From contig CAADRB010000003.1 in the NCBI GenBank assembly GCA_900708905.1, positions 4,446,599 through 4,510,598 of the forward strand: 64,000 nucleotides of DNA, written 5' to 3'. The translations under genes were made by a program, and so were the position numbers. The notes beneath the pieces are model-generated. The model was given only the letters and a program-made list of their open reading frames with translations, had not been told where the DNA came from and searched no databases. Below are positions 11,693 through 24,500 of the stretch, piece by piece. Source of the stretch: Hymenolepis diminuta. Taxonomy: Eukaryota; Platyhelminthes; Cestoda; Cyclophyllidea; Hymenolepididae. Position 1 is the first letter of the stretch, and the number at the start of each line of letters is the position of its first letter.

Positions 11693-14600
11693 ATGGCTTC
11701 TCGTTCGAACGAGGAAGAAATTTCATTTCTTCGGACGGTAATATATTTGACTTTGTATAATTAATTTCTTAGGATGACTTTATCTGTCTGAGCTGCCTCT
11801 CGCATTGTCTCTCCGAACGTCTCTGTTTGGGGGCAGAAGGATTTGGCAACCGAATGTGCTCTTTGGAGAGTATTGCCAAAGAGGTACTTTGATTTGATGT
11901 CCACGTAAAATGCATATTGAAAATCTTTTAATTATTTGTTGGATTTGTTATTTTATGATATATTTCATCAACATAATTACTTCTAACATCATTAAGAATA
12001 AAATGTTATTTTAAAATATTTTAGGTTCCACCAGCAAATATGCCACCTTGTATATTCATTTTGGAGCAGGCACTATCAGCTAGAGCTCTGCAAGAAATGC
12101 TTTCTAGTCGAAATGAGCTATCTGATGTACGAAATTTTACATATTGTATATTAAATCATTTCCAATGTTTCAAATGAAAGTTATTTTTCTTTTATTAAGA
12201 GCCACACATCTGGTCATAGAACTCTTCTCTACGGACATGCAATCAGGCTTAAGCATCGCAATAGTAGTATGGTAAATAAGACTTCAGATTATTACCTTTT
12301 CAATTTACCCGCAATTAATTTTTCCTTTGGTTTTTAGTATTTGGCTTGTCTTTCCACCAGCTCGTCTGAGGATAAGCTAGCATTCGATGTCGGTCTTGAA
12401 CGAGAAGCCAACAGTAAGTTTCTCAAAGTGTCAGCATTTTTTCTTCAAACGCCAGTATTTCGCCCAAAATATGAATGCTTTTCTTAACTATCATATTAGT
12501 TTATTTTGACGTTACATTTCTCAATCTTGAGTTAGATAGTTCATCGTTTTCTTGAAGTTGTATTTTTAACTTGCTTAGTGCCATTACTTTCGATTAAGTA
12601 AAATTACGGGAATCTAGAAATTAATGCATTAAACAGTGTCGCAAATTGCTTTCAGAAGTTACTTGTGACTTATTTGTAACTCTTGGCGTTTTAATACTGT
12701 TTCAGTTCTTTCGAATATTCCTATCCTCTTCACTCTCTTAATAAAGTACATTTTTGAACTGAAAATAACTGTGAGGTGACCTTAAAACCATAAAAATATC
12801 AGCTAACCGAGTCGGTCTATTTATTTCTTTCTATTCATTAAACATTGGGTCTTTTTTGTCCTTGATCAAATATTATTCAATGGAATCTATCTTAGTGCAT
12901 TCGATTTTTTTTGTTTTGAAGATAGCTGCAAGGAAAAAATCCAGGAATAGAATGTAAAATTTATTAAAACCATTGAAAATATATTAACTACACTAATCTG
13001 ACAATTTTCAAAATGTTTTGTGTCCTTTCTCGAAAAAAGTGGTCGTAAGACTGAGGATTTAAAGTCTTTTTTTCGAATTACGTTTCAAATAAAACTGGAA
13101 TTATATTTTTAGCTCACGATGTTAAAATTTGATGAGCTCTATGATTAATATTAATTTACAATTAACTATTTCTAAATGATTGTGAGGATATTAATTGATA
13201 TTGTTCATTTGATTTCGTACAAATTCTCCGAGGTTATTGAAAAAGCGCATATTTTTATTGTTGGCTTCATTTGGAAAGTCCTCAAATGCATTTAAGTAGT
13301 ATGCATGCATGACCACCAACTTCTAGGTGGCCTTTTTTTCATTGTGTGTTCAATCAAAACCTTATTTAAAATATCATTCAAGATTTAGTCCGAACTTATT
13401 CAAACAATCGTAGTTCTTTTTAAATAATCAACGTCATTTTAGCTGAAATTTGTACATAATACTTGCTATTCAATTTAGCAGTTGTCGGATATTGAAAAAC
13501 CTATTTACTAAGGTGTTGATTAATGCACTCAAGTAGCACTATCAACTTATTTTTGTCATTCAGCCGAAGCTTGTTGGTGGACTATTCATCCTGCATCGAA
13601 ACAGCGATCTGTCGGTGAAAAGGTTCGTATCGGCGATGATCTGATTCTCGTCAGCGTCTCTTCTGAACGGTACTTGGTATGTTCATTGACACTTCTTTAT
13701 TCACATGAATAGGAGAACCAATTTTCTCTTGGAATTAATTTATTAAATATACTAGACTTTATTTTGATATGCTGGAAAATTTGACTATGTAAAAACATTT
13801 AAAAATGAATTCTTACTTCATTTTTATACTTTTTTCCTTGCCGTTTTTCATCTTCAGAAGTATTTTTAGGTTTGCTATTATTTTATTGTTGAAATTATTC
13901 GGGTAGTCTGAGTCCACTTAAATGGGCACTAAGAGTCCATCTCACTTCCAAGTTTTTCAGGTATCTGCTGATTCGCCGTAGGGTTTCAACTCTGTTGGTT
14001 GCACAATTCACACAAAAAGCAATCATAAACGACTATTTTGATTAGTTCTCTGTTTTATGTCAGCTTTCCCAATTTCCTTCTTTAATTACAACACCAATTT
14101 TGACTTAGAAGGGGTTTTAAATTTTGAACACCATTTTGCTATTTTCGATTTCGATTCTGTCAACGCAATTCAATTGCTCTGATATCAGAGAACTTATTCT
14201 CGAATCTCACTCGTAATATCTTCCTGGAATTACTCTTTGTGATGTCTCTTCTGAAGGTGACCTAGCAAAAATATAAATTATAAACAATTTTTTATTTTCT
14301 CGCCGTAGGGATAATTTTTATCACTATGGCCTTATCAGACCGTCCCTAATCCGACGTACTTATAGGCGGATTTTGATAAAATTATTACAGTTTACAATTA
14401 TTAATTAGAATTTACCTTCAGTGGACTCCAATGGACTCCGCTGTGATAAAATCATGTTAGCTTCGTCATCTTGGTATTAGAAGAAAAAATTTTTTAAATG
14501 CAATCTCAGTTTACTCGGACTAATGGATCTATGGAAGATCTATTACTTTTAAGCTTGATAAATTCGAATATACGCTTTTCTATACCCTCAGATGAAATCG

Positions 14601-17600
14601 AGTGGATTTACCTGTAATACGGCTTTATCAAAATACCAATTCTAGTAAAATTTTTTCCCTAATCACCTTCAAAGCTTAGCGCTTACGAAACAGAATTCAC
14701 TTAAAATATGTCAAATCATGATGACCTTAAGGGAACTTGACAAACGAAGGGGGGGGGATCTTATTTGTGCCGCACTCCGTATTAGTCCCAGTAACATCAA
14801 TGAAGTTGCTCTCATTAATCAAAGTATATTTCAAAATGCTCCTGCTTTCCACAACATGCATCTTATAATATTCTCCTAAATGCACTAAGCATTTCTTTAA
14901 CCAATATATACATTCGTTAAGGTGTATTCTGTGGTCGAGTCGGGCATATAAGCTTACTTTCCCTACGTCTTAGGCAGTTTCATTCATCTTGAGAGACTGG
15001 ATTTTGTTAGTCATTTTACCTTTTCGCGGCTTACCATCTTTTGTTTGTAGAATCATTATACTACTTATATATTTCGAGTATTTTTTAAAATTCTTTGAAT
15101 GTTAGCCTAACGTTTAATGAGGAGCAAAATCTCACTTGTTTTGAAATAGAAAATTAATACAGTTAACTGTTGGAATAAGGTTAAAGAATACAAATATATT
15201 TACTGACTAATATATTCAGAATAAATGGGAATTGTGTAACACCAAAGAAATGACCATTTACTTTCTGCCAGGCCACCAGGCGCTAAGGTTAGCCCAATAA
15301 GGCAGCAACTTTTGCCCTCTCCCTCTCATATCGATTTTCCCAGTGGTGCGTGAGTGCTAACCAAAGTGGCGCGCACGCCTTGACGTTACATGTCTTAGAT
15401 GCATAGTGTGTATGCGTGCGCGTAAATACCGCAATGGCAAATGACGAAGTGGCCTATCATCTATCGATTTTCTAATATCAACGCGTGCGATGATTGGCTC
15501 GTTCGTATTTCGCGGTCTTTGGTGCAGGCCATTAACTACGTGATTGTGCAATGTGGAAAAAGAATAATTGGAAACAAGAAATCCTGTTCTATTTCGGTGT
15601 AGGATATTTACAAACTTACGGATAAAACCGCATTCTGCACATATTCCTGTACATGCATTAAGATCAAGAAATTCAAAAAATTCTATTTCAGAAAGGGAAA
15701 AGGGAATGCTCCACAAATGGATGATTATTCACTACTGATCCCGTTTAATCAAAACAAAGTGTGCAAATGTAGGGATTTTAACTACCGTTTCAACTGTGCT
15801 CTTTTAAGGCAATAATGCAGAAAAATGGGGATTTAAAGATTTCTCGTAGCTAAGATGCCATTTAATTCTATAAACATTAAAAATTTAAATTTTCGATCTG
15901 AAATCAATTCTTCACATAGCAAGAATGTTTTTGATGATCGATAAGTTTATCTGACCCTACTCAGAATACCTGCTAACAAAGTAGCCATGGATTTTGATTA
16001 GACCTCAAATGTTCTCAACTTGAGTGGTTTAAATTAAAAATGGCATACAATCCCAGCAAATATGGCGTTTACTTCAATAAAACAAAAATAGCACTGATCA
16101 AAGCAAATTATAATTTAAATTACATTCCGATTTCATTATTAATGCAGTTGTTAGAAATGTTTAGACTATAAAGAGTGTAAAATTTGAAAATATTTTGATA
16201 AGATTCTGTGTGTAATTAACTTATATTGGGGAAGAAATTTTCGGATCTTTAAGATGGGTTTTTGATATCGATTCTTTTCTGATACTGAATATCTGCATAG
16301 AAGTGTTGATAAGGGTAACTAAGATCCATAAAAAATGCGTCATCGGTGTACCGCAGTCATCACTTGATTTTAGAACAAATAACACAATACAATATAGTTG
16401 AGAATTTCCCTCAAAAAATAGACTAGTGGTAAAGCGAGTTTCTTATTAAAACTATTGTTAATTTATTGTACATAACAAGGATCCCTGTCGAATTCCGTGT
16501 CTGGGTTCCCTCTTCGAAACCTTATCAGTGGCAACAATAGCAGTATGTGGCTTTTACATTTCATTGTAGTTAGTTGCGTAAGACTGACTTTTCCTGGGAT
16601 CGTCTGGGAGGAGCATTTTATTGCAAATGCACTGAAGGAACTGAATAGACAATTGACACATTTAGTGCGGTCGATTCACCAGCATACAACTGTTAATTGC
16701 AAATTCTGTTTGATGGTAATATACTTATGTTATCTATCTGTTATAACCTCCCAATCCCGGAACTCAATAGTAACTCGCAATTGCCTTAATGATGAGCCTT
16801 ACTCAAAAATTCTGCAACGCAACGATCCTACAATGTAGAAGGGATCGATTTTTGCTTCGGAAGATACGATTGCATACCGAGAACGAAGATGTTTGCGATG
16901 GTGCACCTAAATTTGGACACCAACATGAGGAGTGGTCAAGTACCTAAACTGTGAAAATTATGGATTTCTTCCAGAGTTCACCCCCTTTGTGACGCGAGAA
17001 GTTGCTTTTTCACATTATCAACAAGTTGCCCACACTGACCATCGACATTAGGCAGCGGGGGTAAATGGTGACATCTAGACAACAACAAATGTTCTCAAAT
17101 CGAGTGGATGAGAGCTGCATGAAATTTCTGCAAGTAACTTTTGGTATTCCATGACTGGGGAATATTTGGCAGAGGATGTTAATGACGGTGCCGGTTATGG
17201 TAGACTTAATGAGTATAACCTCAGGCCACTGAATGCGAATCAACCAGAATAAGATAAGAGATTTCTTGGATAGGCCTAGCCAGACTGAGATTAGTGTGGG
17301 ACGTTAGTATGAGGGCACATATGATCCTGATGACAAGAGAGTGCAGCCCTGGTTGCATTTAGCGTAACTGCATTTGAAAATGGAGATACAGGTAGAGTAA
17401 GATTGATTTCTCCGGGTTTATTGCATTTATTATTCACCGCTGACGATGGTTTAGTTCGAATGTGGTTACACTGATAAAGACTCTCTAGAGACTTGATTAT
17501 GGTGGACAGTGTATAGAGGGGACTAGAGTACATTGTCCTCTTATATATCCCTTTACGCGGTATGTTTGATTTATCTGGTAATCAAGCAGACAGGATGTCG

Positions 17601-20600
17601 GGATTGGGTTTTGCTTGGGCACGGTAGACTAGGAGATAAGTCATGCTGGAACGACGATAGGCATGGAAGGTTCTACTGAGTGCCTGAGATTCATTAAATT
17701 TAGACAATCTCTAACTGATGGGTGGAACTTCAAATTATTGATGGCCATCGGAACTAGATTTGCAGTTGGAAATACCTAAGTGAGATGGGAAAAACCAGAA
17801 ATCGAGTAGAATATTTGGGAAAATTTGGAGAAACAGTAGTTTTAGATGTGTTAGAAACACCAGGAGACACTTTAGCCCCAATTTTTGCAGAAATAATCTT
17901 TATTTTTGCAGTCAGAAAGAGTTGAGTAATCCATCGTCTGTTGAGAAACTGCCGAATTTTTTGCTTTTGACATTATAACATCGTCAGACGTAGTAAATCT
18001 GTGCTCACCACTTGTTATAGCTTAATTACCCCGACAAATAACTACAAATCCCCGAACTCTATAATAACACCTTATTGCCTTAACAACAGGCTTTACTCCG
18101 ACATCACGCAGGGCAATGACCCTGAAACTTAGCACATTTTAGCAAAAACGCTAATTATATGAAGGAATTGCAATAAACTTTTACTTTAGTCTTTCTTTCT
18201 ATCTAATGGCGAAATTTATTGGAGGACATTCTCCAGCAGATGTAATGTATACATTTCAACAACGTTGAAACAAATATTGGTCAAATGAGAAATCCTTGAT
18301 TGGAAATGAACAGATATATCGAGGGGAAAATAATTGAATGCCACTAGCATTGAGATTTTAGCCAAAATTACGTGTACAAGGTAATATTTGGACGGAAAGT
18401 CGCAGAGCTTTCAATACTGCATTCGATGGAAGTAAAGAAGTGTCAAACTGAATGATGTTGGTCTTAATTACTGAGATATTTGGAAGCAAAAAGTTCTGTT
18501 GGAGGTCACTTTAAAAGGTTTTTGTCTGGAGTACTGAACTGAATGCTAGTTTTTCTTGGTTTACGATTCCTCGATCATGCATTTCACAAATCCTCCTATC
18601 GGTCCCAATAATTTGTTTTAATTGCTGACTGGTCAAGGTTGTTATTACTAATAAAATAAGTTCGATATTCGATGAAACAACTTTAGTAAACTATATGGTG
18701 TGCATTTCTGACGTTGTTCGAGTGTTCAACGGGATTTGATCATATGCTTTGCCATAATATGGTGTTTTTCTTAAACAATATTTGCATTATGTTTTATTCA
18801 CATCAACGTTCTTTCTATTTTAGCACGTCTATGGTGACTCTTTTTCAACATCAGGAGTTATCGCCAGTTTTCAACAGACTTTGTGGACTGTAATCCCAGT
18901 TTCAAGTGGCGTTGTTCGCCAGAAGTCTCTTCGTGGGTTTGCAGTTGAAGACATTGAACCATTCTTCATTGAAATATTTGACTATTAACCCGTTCTCCAT
19001 TTCATTTAGATATGGCTTTCGGAGGTGATGTTATTCGTCTTTTCCATGGCGATGAATGTCTCACAATTCAGGCCGCCTGTGATACAGAAGAAGGCAAAAT
19101 TATCTCCAACGAAATCGCTTCTTCATCAGAGTGAGCAACACTAACTTATACAAAATGTTAAGTAGTTGATATCTTGCTTTATCATCATACCGGCCTTCGC
19201 AATCGGAATTACTTCAAATCAGTCCCCAACATATGTTAAACGGGCCCATAACGGGCTATTAAGTTAATGCCTAACATATTACCTAAGTTTTATTTCAGCT
19301 ACCACCAATCGGTGATGTATCAACTCGGTTCAGTCTCGGGTCATGCATCGTCTCTATGGCAGATTGAGCACACGAAGATCAAGTGGTGTGCGGGTTTCTT
19401 CTCCTGGGAGGATGCAGTACGCCTTCGACACGTTACAACTGGTCGGTATTTGGGTATTACTCATGCCAATGCCGGAGGAAATCCCACTGCGCCGGGTCAA
19501 ATCGATGTAGTGTTGCTATCTCCAGAGGAATCAAATGATGCCGCCACGGTCTTTTACATCAAACAAACAAAGGTGAGAAAATCATGATCAATACTAACAG
19601 TTAACGACATTCAGCTGCTAATCAAGAGTCAATGTTTCAAATTTTTCATTAAATAAGAAGAGGAGAAAGAGAGATCTTGAAGCTGTAAGCCACTAAAAGC
19701 GTTGCAATTGAAGATTGGAAGTAGGCTTGCAGGTCAGCTAACTTGGACATAGAGCGTGGATCAATGGAGAAGCCATGCATATGAAAAGAGGGGTCATTGG
19801 CTAGATCAGAGACATCCATCTTATTGTTTCTTACTGAGTCCGAGAATTATCGCTATATGGTCGCTTCCTTATCACCCTCTGTATTCTTTATGCTCCTTTT
19901 TCCATATTTCCGTCTTTCATGCATTTAATAAACTATATGCGTCTCCAATTTAAGCTACCTTGTCTACAAGATGTCCCTTAATGATACAGAAAAGTTTGAT
20001 ATATTTGAAATGAGCTATATCGCATCGATAATCAGAATGTTTCAAATTCTATTTATATAGAATTTAAAGCACTAAAATCTAATTTATGAATGGGAAGCTG
20101 ATAAGTATATCCCTTTGCGTCCTCCAGGATGACAAAAAGAAAGTTGAAATCGACCGCGAGCACGAAGGAATGGGTGAACCAGACGTCTGTCTCGGTGAAA
20201 CTCTCATCTATCTCCAGCACGCCGCTCTAGGTTGGTGGCTTTCCTATGAGTCCTATGAAACCAAAAAGCGTGGCGTGGGTAAGGTTGAGGAGAAGAAAGC
20301 AGTCCTTCTAGCGGAAGGCCACATGGACGATGTGTTCAGTCTAGTTCGAGCCCAGGAAGAAGAATCCCTTTCTGCTGCAGCTATTCGACGTTCAACTGCT
20401 GTCTTCTCCGCCTTCAATCGAGGTCTGGACGCTCTGGCAAGTGCTGAAGGACTCGGGGGTACTTCACCAGGTCCTGTTAATGCGTCTCCTGCTGTTATTG
20501 GACCAGGAGAAAGTGGACCCCTTAATCTTGATGAAGTGAACCAATGTCTCGAAGATTTGATCGAATTCTTTGCTCAACCGGAGATTCATGAGGAACATGA

Positions 20601-21514
20601 AGCAAGACAGTCAAAGTTAGCCGCTCTTGCTAATAGACAGGACCTATTCCAGGTTTGTACAAGATTTTAAATCTATTACTACTTGCAATGATGATTTATT
20701 TCTTGCCGAAACATTCTTAGTATTATCTTAGCGGTACACTCAAGGTGAAAAAAGTTAATATCTTCAAAGATATAACTTGCTAAAACTTATCTAGGTGGGA
20801 GAAGAAACGTAGAAAACTTGGTCTTTCCACTCTAACTTCTAGATGTGCATCACATGATAACACCGAGTCATCCTGACCAATGAACGTTTTCTGATTTCTC
20901 AGGAGGAAGGTATGATCAGCCTGGTCCTTGAAACCATCGACAAGTTTACTGGAACCTTCCGTAGCCGTCGTGAATTTGCTCTAGCCGTAGGTGAAGAGCG
21001 TGGAACTCGATTCAGTGACCTTGGAAACTATCTCTACCTTCTTCTTGCTGCTCTAATCAGAGGAAATAGGGAAAACTGCGCCCAATTTGCAGCCCCTGCT
21101 CGTCTCGACTGGCTTTTTAATCGACTTGAACTTCAACAGAGCTTTGCTGAGGGTGTCCTGGATGCTCTTCATTGTGTCCTGACGGACTCAGATGAAGCTC
21201 TGAATGTTATCACTGCTCAACATATCCACACTTTAATCGGTCTTCTGGATAAACAGGGCCGAGATCCGAGAGTAAGTCCTAAACAAAGCTGTTAGTAAAT
21301 GTATGCTGACTGAACCGTTCCAAATTGATATTTCCGTTTTAAGGTCCTCGAGGTACTTTACTCAATCTGTATGGGTCGACAAGGTGGAGCTGTACGACTT
21401 AATCAGGATCTGATTTATGAAAGTTTACTTCCTGAAAGGGATCTTCTCCTGCAAACTAAACTTGTGGCCCAGTCTGGATCTATGAGACCTAATATCTTCG
21501 TCGGAATTAAACCG
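11693..21514 (+). CDS. RYR: RyR exons 1-12: N-terminal InsP3R-like, MIR and first RIH region (aa 1-696)
   Basis: Exons: 11693-11737, 11773-11883, 12025-12126, 12200-12271, 12338-12413, 13564-13676, 18824-18932, 19010-19130, 19299-19572, 20128-20652, 20903-21271, 21344-21514. Anchors to the family are [102 protein letters not shown] and [18 protein letters not shown] [12 protein letters not shown]. This part forms the N-terminal ABC block that contacts neighbouring subunits in closed vertebrate channels. The exon 7 donor is the least certain; CTTC|GTGGGT was chosen because it alone gives phase 1 for the next exon. Exon 1 is followed by a 35-nt intron. Confidence 0.93.
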
Positions 21515-24500
21515 GTACGCTTCGAAATCCAATCATTATAGAGCACTATCCGGTACTTATTAATTATTGTTGAAACACAATCATTTAGACAGATAGGTGG
21601 CCTTTGGTAAGTCAGAAACAATGGGGAATCAGACTTAGCAGTCACTTATTAGTGGTTTTAACGTGTCCAGAATTCAGGTTAGTATGAAACCTAGGTTAAT
21701 TCTGCTATGATCTGTCGTATTCACCGAACGATAGAGAAAGTGGATGGCATTACTCTTGTCGAAAGGCTTTACCTATTTGAGAGGACTAACTTATGCTAAC
21801 TTAAATGAAAATATCCATCCATCGAATGTGATGTCAATCCGACTCAATCTATTCCACCCTCTCCTGAACGGTGAAATATCAGAACAGATATGTCCACTTA
21901 AAGATTTATATCAAAATTATTTTTTGCATGCCCCAATATATTTAAAAACACTATTCATAGCCGAAAACAGTTATGAAAGGTTTAAGAAAATATGTAAGGA
22001 AAAGTTCTCGATCATCAACGTAGCAAAAGAAGGAAGATATTCAGAGATTTAGAAGAAACAGCAACCTCAGAGCCAATTATTTAGTATAATTATGAAGAAC
22101 AGGATTAAGCGCAATTTCCTATTAATTGATTGGTTACTACTTCGTAAGCCGTTCTTCAACGAGAGATTTATCCAATCAAAATTACCTTTGAGCAAAGTAT
22201 AGCTTGCTTAATTTAATTTTAAAAAATTTATGACAGAGCAGAGATCTACTTGGTCAGAAACCTGGAAGAGATTAGAAAGATAAGATAATCCAGTGTTTGC
22301 TGTGGGAACAAAGATACAGTTCAAACGTCTGGACTGCCTAATTGGTGAGAGAAAAAACTTTCCCGTATTCATGGTACGTGTAATGGTGCGTTTTTACCGA
22401 CACGAGTTTCAGAATTCTGGTTCAAAGAGGAGATGAATTGGTTAAATTAGACTAGGGAATGAATCGTAACCTTGGTGCCTTTACTCCGCTTTAATGGTTG
22501 ATGTAGGAAAATACAGCTTTCCGGGCTGTGTGCGTCCGTGGCACATTGGTCACCGCGCACGTCTACCATGTCAGGTTTCACGGATTTAATTCCTATCAGC
22601 GTACACATAGTGAGTAGAGTGGCCAACCGCACTGGTTAAGTCTGGCTAGTATAGAGAGTGACAGAATTCGTGTCTCACCAGGGAGACTTCATGGTTCACT
22701 CTCTGTCCAAGGTGGTTGTTGGAAACGCCTTCCCCAGACGGTATATATAAGAGCTAGCGCACATTATCAAGAGGTATTACATCTCTCGTCCAACTTCATA
22801 ATGTTATCTGTATTTTATCTCAGGGAGGATCAATGTACACCAAATGGTATTTCGAAGTGTTTATCGACGCACTCGAAAACATCTCACATCAGCCCGCAGG
22901 AATTCGAATTGGTTGGGGCAATACAGACGGTTACACGCCACACCCAGTCGGTGGCCCCGGTTGGGGAGGAATTTCCCTGGGAGACGATTTCTATTCATTC
23001 GCTTTTGACGGTCAGAATCTCTGGACGGGTGGAAAAGCTAAGCAGGCCCTCTTTCCTCCAGGAACCGGTGGAAAAATCGCCAATCGAAGAGCAGGTACAA
23101 CTACACAAGTCACTGCAACAAATGGCAGTGCAAACTTGAAACGAGGAGACGTGATTGGTTGCCTACTCGATCTCACTGGCCCCGTTATTCAATTCAATCT
23201 GAATGGTAATCTCGTCAAGGGATACTTCCAAGTGAGCATATACCACTTATTTCACTCGAATTCGGTAGACCTCCACTAACATGCATATTCTCTTTTATTT
23301 TCAGGACTTTAATACAACTGGTCTTTTCTTCCCTTGTGTTAGCATGACAGCTCGTGCTAGCGCTCGATTCGTATTGGGTGGTACTCAGGGGAAATTAAAA
23401 CACGGTCCCCCCGCGGGCTACGCACCAATCATTGATGCACTACAACCGTCACAAAGACTTCGCCTAGAACCAGTTTTCTCATTCGGTCGTTTAGATAAAT
23501 CAATATTTTCTGGACCCCTGGCATCTCCTCTACCATCCCAGGATGTGTTTGTTCCTGTTCCGATCAGCACGGATAAGGTAAGGATATTGTGAACTTTAAT
23601 TAATCTGAACACTTGTGAATTCAACCGTGATGCTTTCCTTCCTTCAGATCCATTTGCCAAATGTCGTAGAACGTATTCGAGATAAACTGGCCGAAAATCT
23701 TCATGAACTGTGGTCAATGCGGAAGATTGAACAGGGATGGGTATTTGGTGAGGTAAATTAAATTTATTTTAAGCACAACTGCTGTTGGATATAATGAAAA
23801 TGATCTAAATGACAGGCGTAACTTAAAACTGAATTTTTAAAACCAAATCTTAGTTCATTTTTTTACATCGAAAATGTGTTAAGTTATAAAAGGAATGGAA
23901 TACCATGGTATGTTGGGACGCATCGATTCAATGGAGGAACATCATAAATTAACAAAAGTTCTGAAATAGATTGAGAATACTGGACAATATTAAGATAGGT
24001 GAATGTCGAAAAGGGCAGGATTCCCTAATTTTGCAGACTTTGCTTCTGAAATAATTATATGATAGGAAATTGTTGATTTTTTAAGCCCCTGAATTGACAA
24101 AAATGGAAGCAGAAAAGAATGGGCGTCAGCCTGATCTTCCAGCTGGTGTACGAGTTTAATGCAAAAGCAAGTTGAATCGTGATATTAGAGGGATTTGATT
24201 TGATTTACTATTTTGCTGTGAGATTTCAATTGCGGTTGATGTATCAGTTTAAAATTATTGGGATTGTTAAAATAGCGGAAATGAATTTTTATTCTAGTCT
24301 TTTACACCCCCAGATATATATTTAAATTTTCTCTATTTTAGCGTCGAGATGAAGCAAGACGTCGTCATCCATGCCTCTGCGCTTTCGATAAACTCCAACA
24401 ACAGGAGCGTCTGTATAATGTGACCATGGCATTAGAGAACTTGAAAACAATCTTCTCTCTTCGATACAACATCGGCTATGAGAGCCTTCCTGAAGGAACT

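Larger units (their letters stand above)
13677..18823 (+). other. RyR intron 6 (5.1 kb), the longest in the gene
   Basis: The donor is TTG|GTATGT and the acceptor TTTTAG|CAC. The left half is AT-rich with nothing recognisable except a run of nine G at 14749-14757 and a less AT-rich patch at about 15270-15560. The right half, about 16490-18165, contains dispersed-repeat copies listed separately. Open frames at 15357-15716, 16497-16838, 17010-17243 and 17291-17533 have no family resemblance. Confidence 0.6.

Noticed and set aside
14749..14757. Run of nine G
   Set aside because: Isolated homopolymer in an intron; a single run cannot form a quadruplex alone, and no further G-runs are nearby.
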